Of a stretch of 9,134 nucleotides of DNA, positions 1 through 6,280 are shown piece by piece. Each line of letters starts with the position of its first letter. Position 1 is the first letter of the stretch. This DNA comes from Caldifarciminota bacterium (GTDB taxonomy: Bacteria > Hydrothermota > Tepidihabitantia > Tepidihabitantales > Tepidihabitantaceae). The stretch lies in contig DSBX01000351.1 of the NCBI GenBank assembly GCA_011049385.1, positions 1 through 9,134 on the forward strand, written 5' to 3'. Under the pieces are notes generated by a model. That model saw only the letters and a list, made by a program, of their open reading frames with translations, searched no databases and had not been told where the DNA came from. Made by a program: the position numbers and the translations under genes.

Positions 1-20
1 ATCCCAAACTGACTGGAACA

Positions 21-48
21 ATTATACTCCCTCCGCCGGGCCGGTCAA
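21..48 (-). promoter_or_regulatory. Near-consensus sigma-70 promoter reading out of the left end
   Basis: On the minus strand TTGACC (48-43; five of six consensus bases) is followed by a 16-nt spacer and a perfect TATAAT (26-21). Transcription would start near position 14 and run leftward out of the window, so the driven gene is not visible. It lies in non-coding DNA beyond the last gene of the run, which makes it a credible start of the next transcription unit. Promoters this close to consensus often serve stable RNA genes or highly expressed genes, but nothing here identifies the target. Confidence 0.7.
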
Positions 49-102
49 CCTCGCGCTTGACTGGCAGGGACGTCTCCCCTATGGCGGCGGCGGTCCGGAA
101 AA

Positions 103-130
103 GGGATCTCTCCACTCCGGTCGAGATGAC
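103..130. repeat. Possible copy of a dispersed palindromic intergenic repeat
   Basis: On the plus strand the stretch runs from GGGATCTC through CCACTCCGG to GAGATGAC, with arms ATCTC (106-110) and GAGAT (123-127) around a 12-base loop. From memory it resembles a short palindromic intergenic sequence (GTCATCTCGACC paired with a GGAGAGATC end) that recurs in many bacterial genomes and metagenome bins. Only one copy is visible here, so its repeat nature is not shown by this window. Confidence 0.35.
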
Positions 131-144
131 GGAAAGCCTTGGCG

Positions 145-178
145 TCCGTCGGCGGCTGGTGGCCCGGGCCCGGACGGA
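145..178 (-). terminator. Weak candidate hairpin terminator after the MscS-family gene
   Basis: Starting 9 bases after the mscS stop codon, TCCGTC (178-173) can pair with GACGGA (150-145) around a GC-rich 22-base loop that includes a further small GGC/GCC pairing. No run of T follows on the transcribed strand, so this is not a classical intrinsic terminator. It is listed because it is the only inverted repeat right after the last gene. Confidence 0.25.
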
Positions 179-186
179 TGGCCGCG

Positions 187-1044
187 TCAGGCTTTGTCTT
201 CGCGGTTGTAGACGACGCGGCGCGGGAAGGGTATCTCGACCCCTTCCGCATCGAAGGTCTTTTTCAGCATCAGCCGGAGCTCGCGCTCGGCACCCCAGTT
301 GTGCGGGGGGCGGACCGTCACGACGACCCGGATCGTCACCCCGGAGTCACCGAGGCTGAGCAGGCCTTGTACTTCCGGCGGCGCAAGCGCGATGTCGGAG
401 TGCTCGGCATACCAGCGGTCGGCCGCTTTCTGGGCAATCTGCATCCCGCGCTCCGGGTCCTGTTCGTAGGCAAGGTCCACCGTCGCTATCGCCCGCATCC
501 ATTCGCGGGTCTTGTTGCCGAAGCGGGTAAGCTCGCCGTTGGGTATCGTGTGCAGTGTTCCGTCGTAGGAGCGCACCTGCGTGCGCCGGATGCCGATGAA
601 CTCGACCGTGCCGGCGACGTCGCCGACAGCAATGATATCGCCGACGTTGACCGCGTCCTCGAAGAGCAGGAAGAACCCGGCCAGGAAGTCGCGCACCAGC
701 GTCTGCGCACCGAAGCCGATGGCAAGACCGACCACACCGGCCCCGGCCAGGATGGCCGCGAAGTCAACCCCGAGAATCCGCAGTACGGTGACCAGCGCAC
801 CGAAGAAGAAGACATAGTAGACGAGACTGCGCAGGACCGTCATCGCAGTGCGGGCGCTGGGCTTCTGCGCGAGGCGTGACCGCCCGAGCATCATCCGGTT
901 GAGTAAGCGCCGGACCAGCCAGGACAGGAACCAGGCCAGAAGGACGACGACGGCAATCTGCACCGCCTTGATGGCGAATGTCGCCAGCGCCTCCGGCGTG
1001 AAGAGCCGTCCGACCAGTGCGCTCCGGAGTTCCTGCCAGAACAT
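187..1044 (-). CDS. MscS-family small-conductance mechanosensitive ion channel
   Basis: MscS proteins are inner-membrane homoheptamer channels that open under membrane tension to release solutes during hypo-osmotic shock. This protein (285 aa; 286 if the ATG at 1047 is used) has TM1 at about 21-45, TM2 at about 68-92, and the pore-lining TM3 with its amphipathic extension at about 93-130, rich in Gly and Ala (ILAGAGVVGLAIGFGAQ, then LVRDFLAGFFLLFED). The beta domain follows with NVGDII and a YDGTLHTIPNGELT segment, then the alpha/beta cytoplasmic domain to the C-terminus. The GAQTLVRDFLAG form matches the broad MscS group of about 280-residue proteins. The start overlaps the selD stop, so it is co-transcribed with the selenium genes, but no functional link to selenium is evident. 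It is the last gene of the run, with 186 non-coding bases after it. Confidence 0.93.
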   Translation of the reverse strand: MFWQELRSALVGRLFTPEALATFAIKAVQIAVVVLLAWFLSWLVRRLLNRMMLGRSRLAQKPSARTAMTVLRSLVYYVFFFGALVTVLRILGVDFAAILAGAGVVGLAIGFGAQTLVRDFLAGFFLLFEDAVNVGDIIAVGDVAGTVEFIGIRRTQVRSYDGTLHTIPNGELTRFGNKTREWMRAIATVDLAYEQDPERGMQIAQKAADRWYAEHSDIALAPPEVQGLLSLGDSGVTIRVVVTVRPPHNWGAERELRLMLKKTFDAEGVEIPFPRRVVYNREDKA

Positions 1045-2087
1045 CATTGACCTCCTGTTTCGACGGTCCCGGCCGGGCCGTCCGTGACCCCGCCGACCAG
1101 GCAGGCCTCAACCCCGACCGCACGCAGTTCTTCAACCATCGCCCCGGCCCGTTCCGGCGCGAGGGCAATCAGCAGGCCGCCCGATGTCTCCGAGCCGAAG
1201 AGCAGGTCCCGGTCCGGACCGGCAATGCCGTCGGCGAACACGACCCGTTCCTCGAAGGCCTGCCGGTTCATCGCCACCCCGGAATCAACCAGTCCCTGCG
1301 CGGCGAGTTCGCGCACCCGGGGCAGGAAAGGCAGGTCACCGAGCCGAAAGCGGAGCCGGACACCACTGCCCTCGGCCATCTCCTGGGCGTGCCCGAGCAG
1401 TCCGTAGCCGGTGATGTCGGTCGCGCTGTGGACCCCGTGGCGAAGCATCGCCCGCGAGGCTTCACGGTTGAGCGCCATCATCGAGGATACTGCGGCCGCG
1501 GCCAGTTCCGGGTCCGGCCCGGTTTCGGAGAGCACCTGCTGGGTGAAGATGCCGCAACCGAGCGGCTTGGTCAGCACCAGCGCGTCACCCGGTCGAGCGC
1601 CGGCGTTGGTGACGATGCGGTCCGGCGCGATGGTGCCGGTGACCGCCATGCCGAACTTGATTTCCTTTTCGTTGAAGGTGTGGCCGCCGACGATGACCGT
1701 GCCCGCCTCTTCGGCGGTGTCCTGGGCACCGCGCAGGATTTCGGCCAGCCAGTCGGCCGGGGCCGGGGCCGGGAAGCCGACGATATTGAGCGCGGTCAGC
1801 GGCTCGCCGCCCATCGCGTATATGTCGGAAAGCGAGTTCGCGGCCGCAATCCGGCCGAAGGCATACGGGTCTTCGGTCATCGGCGTCAGCATGTCCACCG
1901 TCTGGACGAGCGCCAGCCCCTCCCGGAGGAGGAATACTCCGGCGTCGTCCGCGGTGCTGGTGCCGACCAGCAGGCGCGGGTCATCCGGCGGCTTCAGTCT
2001 TCCCAGTACCAGCGCCAACTGCGCCTTGCCGAGCTTGGAGGCTCAGCCCGCACAGCTGACGTAGGCCAGGATTCCGCGTCCAGGCAT
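1044..2087 (-). CDS. selD: Selenophosphate synthetase SelD, selenocysteine-containing (UGA read-through at codon 15)
   Basis: SelD makes selenophosphate from selenide and ATP, the selenium donor for Sec-tRNA(Sec). From the ATG at 2087 the frame reads MPGRGILAYVSCAG, then TGA at 2045-2043, then ASKLGKAQLALVLGRLKP and on to a TGA stop. Reading codon 15 as Sec gives 347 residues, the usual SelD length. The Sec aligns with E. coli catalytic C17 in GCGCK, and K18 with the essential K20. The rest is canonical: DDAGVF (47-52), a TVD motif, SDIYAMGG (87-94), GGHT (134-137) and TKPLGCGI. The position matching C19 is Ser, and a Cys three residues before the Sec makes CxxU. The gene follows selB by 5 nt and overlaps mscS by ATGA. 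A standard gene caller would start at TTG 2018 and lose the catalytic residue. A sequencing error is unlikely given the exact position, the adjacent selB and the candidate SECIS. Confidence 0.95.
1051..1056 (-). promoter_or_regulatory. Ribosome binding site for the MscS-family gene
   Basis: A perfect AGGAGG lies within the end of selD. Two ATGs follow: 1047 with a 3-nt spacer and 1044 with a 6-nt spacer. The spacing favours 1044, which would drop one Met from the N-terminus. Confidence 0.7.
2011..2025 (-). promoter_or_regulatory. Candidate bacterial SECIS stem-loop in selD
   Basis: On the minus strand, beginning 18 nt after the TGA, the sequence GGCGC-AGTTG-GCGCT can fold into four GC pairs closed below by a G-U wobble. 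The five-base loop is AGUUG, with a G at its second position followed by U, 24 nt from the UGA. Bacterial SECIS elements are known to need a short stem, a loop with G in its first two positions, and a UGA-to-loop distance of roughly 16-37 nt; this hairpin fits. A competing hairpin right after the TGA (GCCT paired with AGGC, with inner CC/GG) is possible but puts the loop too close. Folding was judged by eye. Confidence 0.6.
2043..2045 (-). other. In-frame TGA read as selenocysteine (selD codon 15)
   Basis: This TGA sits between GGC and GCC in the conserved N-terminal loop of SelD, where family members carry Cys or Sec. Recoding needs SelB (encoded immediately upstream), Sec-tRNA and a downstream SECIS. 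Sec-type SelD proteins are known in bacteria, archaea and animals. The surrounding frame is conserved on both sides of the codon, which argues against termination. Confidence 0.9.
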
Positions 2088-2092
2088 ACTCG

Positions 2093-3997
2093 TCACTCCT
2101 TTCTTGCGACCCGGTTCAAGACCCGCTTCTCCCCCCGGCGCTGGGTCAGGCCGATGGAGTCGAAGTGGTTGAGCAGGGGTATCGCGTAGCGCCGGGTCGT
2201 GCCCAGCGCCTGGCGCACATCGGTGGCGGCAAGCTCGCTGTTGCGGCTGAAAAGGTCAAGCAGGAGCTCGCGGGCTTCGGCAATCGCGTCCCGGTGGAAG
2301 ACGACGCTCTCGCCGACGTCCACCAGCAGGCCGGTCTCGAAGAGCGCGGTCCGGACCCGCTCCGCGACCTGCTTCTTCGCCCCGCCAAGCACGGTGCCGA
2401 GGTCCGGCGGCGAGAAGCCGCCCGCCCGGACCGCCGCGGCCGCGCTGTCGAAGAGCGCCTTCTCCTCGGGTTTCAGCCGCACTTCGTGTCCGGCCCGGCG
2501 CAGTCGGCCGTCGTTGTCGGCCAGTTCGTCCGCTTCGAGCAGGACGCCGACGATGTGGTCGAAGAGCGGGACGGAGAAACCGCGCCCGGCCCGGGCCCGC
2601 AGTTCCGGCCGCTTGAGACCGACCCGGTACGGGCTTTGGCGGTGAAACTCGTCGAGCGCGGCGACGACGCGCTCCCGGCCCTCGGCGAGACCGTCGCGGT
2701 GGACAAGATACTCTCGTCCCTCGAAGCGGAACCGGGTCGCCTGCCCCGCGCTCTCAAGCTCGGCGAGGTGACCGGCCAGTTCGGCATCGGTCATCGCCAG
2801 GCTCCGGGCCAGGGCCTCGGGCGTGCGCGCCTCAAGGCCGTTGCGGACCAGCGTCTGCTCGACCACCGCCCGCGAGTCGCCGCTCAGCTGGGCCGCCAGC
2901 CGGGCCAGCGTCGTCCGGTCGAAGCGACGTTCCTTCGCCGCCGACGGTTCGAGAATGATGCCGCCGCCGATGGTGTGCTGGGGCGAGTAGGACCGGAGCA
3001 CGTAATGGTCGTTCCAGTCGCAGACGACCGGCTCCTCGAGCCGGAGCTGGACCAGCCCCTCTTCGCCCGGCGCGAGCTGTTTCCTATCGAGGATGACCGC
3101 CCGGCCCATCACCTCCGAGGTCCCGATGTGCACCCGGACCCGGGTCATGTTCCGAAGCGGCCGGTCGGCCCGGGGCAAAAGCGTCAGCGTGGCGTTGAGC
3201 AGGTCGGTCGGGGTGTAGTAGCCCGGCGTGGCGACAACACTGCCCCGGCCGACCTCCTCTCGGGGCAAACCGGCCAGGTTCAACGCCGCGCGGTCGCCGA
3301 CCACCGCCCGGTCCACCGGCTGGTTGTGACGCTGAACTCCGCGGACCTTGACCTCCTGCCACCCGGGCAGGAGTTCGAGCTTGTCCCCGACCCGGCAGGA
3401 GCCGGACAGCACCGTCCCGGCCACGACCGTCCCGAAGCCCTTGATGACGAAACTGCGGTCCACCGGCATCCGGAACACACCCCGGTCCCGCCGCTCGCGC
3501 ACCTCGGCGACCAGCGCATCGAGCGCGGCCCGGACCTCATCCACCCCGCGACCGGTAACCGCCGACGCGGCGACCACCGGCGCGCCGTCGAGGAACGTCC
3601 CCGCAACCAGCTCGGCCACGTCCTGCCGGACAAGCTCCAGCCAGTCGTCATCGGCCAGGTCCGCCTTGTTGATGACCACCATCCCGCGGCCGAGGCCCAT
3701 CAGCCGGCAGATGTCGAAGTGCTCGCGGGTCTGGGGCATCACCCCATCGTCCGCCGCCACGACCAGCATCACGACGTCAATCGTGCTCGCGCCGGCCAGC
3801 ATGTGCCGCACGAAACGCTCGTGCCCGGGCACGTCAATGACCGTGACGTTGTCGCCGAGGAAAGCGAAGCCGAGGTCGGTCGTCATCCCCCGTTCCTTCT
3901 CTTCCTTGAGCCGGTCCGGGTCGGTACCGGTCAGCGCCTTGACCAGCGCGCTCTTGCCGTGGTCAATGTGCCCGGCGGTACCGACGACAACGTGCAT
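2093..3997 (-). CDS. selB: Selenocysteine-specific elongation factor SelB
   Basis: SelB is the GTPase that delivers Sec-tRNA(Sec) to UGA codons marked by a SECIS hairpin. The 634-residue protein has an EF-Tu-like N-terminal part: G1 GTAGHIDHGKS (6-16), switch region RGMTTDLGFAF (36-46), G3 DVPGH (55-59) and G4 NKAD (110-113). EF-Tu-like beta domains follow to about residue 345. The C-terminal third has the winged-helix repeats that bind the SECIS, ending with the family block RRYAIPLLNHFDSIGLTQRRGEKRVL. The length is normal for bacterial SelB. The ATG at 3997 gives the expected N-terminus; it has no strong Shine-Dalgarno, so translation probably depends on coupling to rpoN, whose stop is 1 nt away. 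Its own end carries AAGGAG, which serves as the ribosome binding site for selD, 5 nt downstream. Presence of selB means the host makes selenoproteins; one is selD itself. Confidence 0.97.
   Translation of the reverse strand: MHVVVGTAGHIDHGKSALVKALTGTDPDRLKEEKERGMTTDLGFAFLGDNVTVIDVPGHERFVRHMLAGASTIDVVMLVVAADDGVMPQTREHFDICRLMGLGRGMVVINKADLADDDWLELVRQDVAELVAGTFLDGAPVVAASAVTGRGVDEVRAALDALVAEVRERRDRGVFRMPVDRSFVIKGFGTVVAGTVLSGSCRVGDKLELLPGWQEVKVRGVQRHNQPVDRAVVGDRAALNLAGLPREEVGRGSVVATPGYYTPTDLLNATLTLLPRADRPLRNMTRVRVHIGTSEVMGRAVILDRKQLAPGEEGLVQLRLEEPVVCDWNDHYVLRSYSPQHTIGGGIILEPSAAKERRFDRTTLARLAAQLSGDSRAVVEQTLVRNGLEARTPEALARSLAMTDAELAGHLAELESAGQATRFRFEGREYLVHRDGLAEGRERVVAALDEFHRQSPYRVGLKRPELRARAGRGFSVPLFDHIVGVLLEADELADNDGRLRRAGHEVRLKPEEKALFDSAAAAVRAGGFSPPDLGTVLGGAKKQVAERVRTALFETGLLVDVGESVVFHRDAIAEARELLLDLFSRNSELAATDVRQALGTTRRYAIPLLNHFDSIGLTQRRGEKRVLNRVARKE
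2096..2101 (-). promoter_or_regulatory. Ribosome binding site that fixes the true selD start
   Basis: AAGGAG at the very end of selB is followed by an 8-nt spacer that includes the selB stop and then the ATG at 2087. It is one of the two best Shine-Dalgarno sites in the window. It places the selD start upstream of the in-frame TGA, so the downstream TTG at 2018 is not the start. Confidence 0.8.
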
Positions 3998-3998
3998 A

Positions 3999-5546
3999 TC
4001 AGGAACGCGTCGTCCGGCCCGGCCCGGCCTTCGGCCGCGCGGCCGGCTTCCTCTTCACGTCGGTACGCCGGCGCCGGACCTTGGGCTGGAATCGCTGGTT
4101 GCGGGCCGGGATGCCGAGTTCGCGGCGGTACTTGGTCACCGTCCGGCGCGACATCTTGACGTTGTGCTGTGTCTCAAGGCGGGCCGCGATCTCGTCATCA
4201 CAGAGCGGCTGGTGCGGGCTCTCTTTCTCGACCATCCCCCGGATCAGCTCCTTGATGCCGACGCGCGAGCGTTCACCGGCGCCGCCGCGGAAGAAGTACT
4301 TGACCGGGAAGATGCCGAAATCGGTCTCGACATACTTGCCGGCGCCGGCCCTTGAGGCGGTCGAGGGATGCACGCCGATGATTCCCGCCGCGTCCCGGAA
4401 AGTCGCGGTGCGCATATGTTCCGGCCCGTGTTCGAAGAAACCGGGCTGAAGCTGGACGATGGCGGCAATCAGCCCGCGCAGGGTCTGCCGGCGCGACTCT
4501 ATCGCCTTCAGGTACATCAGCGCGCGATTGAACTTCTGGCGGGCGAAGGTCACCTGTTCGGAGCTGTAGCGGTCGGGGTAACGAAGCATGTCGGCGTAGC
4601 GCCGGGAGAGCCGGAGCCGTGGCTCGCGGTCGTCGTTGTACTCCCAGTAGGGTCGGCCGTTCTGCCAGGTAACCGTGAAGTCGGGTGTGACGTAGTCCGC
4701 GGTCCGTCCCGCGAATCTGCGCGCCGGCCGCATCTCGAGGCCGTGGACGCATTCCGCGGCCCGCCGGACCGCGGCCTCGCTCGTCTCGACCAGTGCGGCA
4801 ATCCGGCCGAACTGGAGCTGGAGCAGGAGACTCCAGAACTCCGCCACCAGCCGGTGCTCGAGGCTGTCGGGCGGGTGACCCAGCATTTCCAGCTGGACCA
4901 GCAGGGCTTCGCGGCGGTCACAGCAGGCGATTCCTCCCGGCTCGATGTGCCGGACCCGGTCCAGCACCGCGCCCAGCCGTTCCGGGTCGAGTTCGTGGGC
5001 GTCCGCCAGCTCCTGCGCTGAAACGGTCAGAAAACCGTCGGCGTCGAGCGACTGGAGGACGATTTCGGCGATCCGCGTGTCCTCCTCGTCCAGATCGGCG
5101 GCAAGGCCGGGCATCAGCGTCTCGGCCAGGCCGGGCCCGACGTCCGGCGCCAGCTCCATGAAATCGGTATCGCTCTCGCCGCCGGAACCGGTCCGCGCGC
5201 TCGCGTGCTGGTCCTCGAAGTCCAACAGGTCGAGGAACTCCGAGGTCTCACGGGAACCGACTTCCGGCCCTTCCTCGGTCTCGGATATCAGCTTCTCGCT
5301 CTCGGGAGGGGCGGGGTCACTGACGAAAGCGCCCTCACCCGCCTCCGGCTCGCCGGCTCCGAAGGGGTCAACCTGCGCTTCCGCATCCTGGTCGGTTACC
5401 TCTTCGAGCGCCGGGTTCTCTTCCAGTTCGTGGCGTAGCAAGGTCTCAAGCTCGAGTGTGGTCATCGGCAGGAGCTTCAGCGTCAAGAGCATCTGCGGGT
5501 GAAGCCTGAGTTCCAGCCCAAGCTTCTGTTCGAGGCTCAGTTTCAT
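3999..5546 (-). CDS. rpoN: RNA polymerase sigma-54 factor RpoN
   Basis: Sigma-54 directs RNA polymerase to -24/-12 promoters that need an AAA+ activator. The 515-residue protein shows region I (residues 7-47, PQMLLTLKLLPMTTLELETLL, then ELEENPALEE), an acidic, low-conservation region II (about 48-160, rich in Asp and Glu), the core-binding domain (about 160-345, including LQSLDADGFL and the HIEPGGIACCDRREALL block), the HTH (about 383-405, with HPSTASR), and the RpoN box (466-475) reading SRRTVTKYRR against the usual ARRTVAKYRE. After the box there is a very basic tail of about 35 residues. The protein is longer than many RpoNs because of region II and this tail. It follows lptB with an ATGA overlap, as in many Gram-negatives. 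The stop lies 1 nt before the selB ATG. No -24/-12 site or activator gene is seen in the window. Confidence 0.96.
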   Translation of the reverse strand: MKLSLEQKLGLELRLHPQMLLTLKLLPMTTLELETLLRHELEENPALEEVTDQDAEAQVDPFGAGEPEAGEGAFVSDPAPPESEKLISETEEGPEVGSRETSEFLDLLDFEDQHASARTGSGGESDTDFMELAPDVGPGLAETLMPGLAADLDEEDTRIAEIVLQSLDADGFLTVSAQELADAHELDPERLGAVLDRVRHIEPGGIACCDRREALLVQLEMLGHPPDSLEHRLVAEFWSLLLQLQFGRIAALVETSEAAVRRAAECVHGLEMRPARRFAGRTADYVTPDFTVTWQNGRPYWEYNDDREPRLRLSRRYADMLRYPDRYSSEQVTFARQKFNRALMYLKAIESRRQTLRGLIAAIVQLQPGFFEHGPEHMRTATFRDAAGIIGVHPSTASRAGAGKYVETDFGIFPVKYFFRGGAGERSRVGIKELIRGMVEKESPHQPLCDDEIAARLETQHNVKMSRRTVTKYRRELGIPARNQRFQPKVRRRRTDVKRKPAARPKAGPGRTTRS

Positions 5547-6280
5547 ATCCGGAACCTCGCACCGAGATAGACCTCCCGCGCCCTTTCGTCGCGCACGAGG
5601 TCGTCGGATGTGCCCGAGAGCAGGACCCGGGCATCGTACATGATGTAGGCCCGGTCGGTAATCTCGAGCGTCTCACGGACGTTGTGGTCGGTAATCAGTA
5701 TTCCCAACCCGTCATCGCGGAGCGCGCGGATGATGTCCTGGATCTCGGCCCGGACGATCGGGTCAATGCCGGTGAAGGGCTCATCGAGCAGGAGGTAAGC
5801 GGGCTCTGACGCAAGCGCCCGGGCGATTTCGACCCGTCGCCGCTCACCCCCGGAGAGTGTCTGTCCCTTCTGGCCTGCCAGTTGTGCGATGTTGAACCGC
5901 TCCATCAGCTCACGCACCCGCGCCTCGCGTCGCTCGGCCGGGTGGCCGAGCATTTCGAGTATCGCCCGGATGTTGTCCGCCACCGAGAGCTTGCGAAAAA
6001 TGGACGGCTCCTGGGACAGGTAGCCGAGGCCGAGCCGGGCGCGGCGGTAAACCGGCACCGAGGTGATGTCCCTGCCGTCCACCTCAATGCGGCCCGCCTC
6101 GGCCCGGATGAAACCGGTGATCATGTGGAAGGTCGTGGTCTTGCCCGCGCCGTTGGGGCCAAGCAGGCCGACAATCTCTCCGCGCGCCAGCTCCAGCCCG
6201 ACTTCGTCCACCACCCGGCGACCGCCATAGCTCTTGACCAGCCCCTGCGCGCGCAGACCGGCGGTTGTGTCCGGGTTCAT
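5543..6280 (-). CDS. lptB: LPS export ABC transporter ATPase LptB
   Basis: LptB is the cytoplasmic ATPase that powers extraction of lipopolysaccharide from the inner membrane with LptF and LptG. The 245-residue sequence carries all the nucleotide-binding elements: Walker A GPNGAGKT (41-48), Q-loop Q90, signature LSGGERRRVEIARAL (142-156), Walker B YLLLDEPF with catalytic E167, D-loop, and switch His H199 in ITDHNVRETL. The length and the C-terminal REVYLGARFRI closely match LptB rather than the related branched-chain amino acid transporters. The ATG at 6280 overlaps the lptA stop and the TGA overlaps the rpoN start (ATGA at both ends). The membrane partners lptF and lptG are not in this window. 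Confidence 0.96.
   Translation of the reverse strand: MNPDTTAGLRAQGLVKSYGGRRVVDEVGLELARGEIVGLLGPNGAGKTTTFHMITGFIRAEAGRIEVDGRDITSVPVYRRARLGLGYLSQEPSIFRKLSVADNIRAILEMLGHPAERREARVRELMERFNIAQLAGQKGQTLSGGERRRVEIARALASEPAYLLLDEPFTGIDPIVRAEIQDIIRALRDDGLGILITDHNVRETLEITDRAYIMYDARVLLSGTSDDLVRDERAREVYLGARFRI

Noticed and set aside
57..85. TTGACT-N17-TATGGC on the plus strand as a promoter
   Set aside because: The -10 part is poor and no supported gene lies downstream on the plus strand.
289..303. GGCAC-N5-TTGTG on the plus strand, resembling a sigma-54 -24/-12 site
   Set aside because: It is antisense within the MscS-family gene, the -12 half is imperfect, and no plus-strand gene follows.
139..879. 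A 246-codon plus-strand open frame opposite the MscS-family gene
   Set aside because: Antisense to a well-supported membrane channel gene and without any motif or ribosome binding site of note.
2016..2018. TTG as the start of selD
   Set aside because: It encodes a Leu inside the conserved N-terminus. Using it drops the catalytic residue and Lys, and it lacks the strong Shine-Dalgarno found before ATG 2087.
2043..2045. The TGA as a nonsense mutation making selD a pseudogene
   Set aside because: It falls exactly on the known Cys/Sec position, the frame is conserved on both sides, selB is adjacent, and a SECIS-like hairpin follows.
1017..2189. A 390-codon plus-strand open frame opposite selD
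   Set aside because: Same shadow effect of GC-rich coding DNA; low-complexity Arg/Gly/Asp-rich translation with no family features.
2165..4159. A 664-codon plus-strand open frame opposite selB and the end of rpoN
   Set aside because: It mirrors the codon structure of GC-rich selB on the other strand. Its translation has no recognisable domain, while selB on the minus strand is certain.
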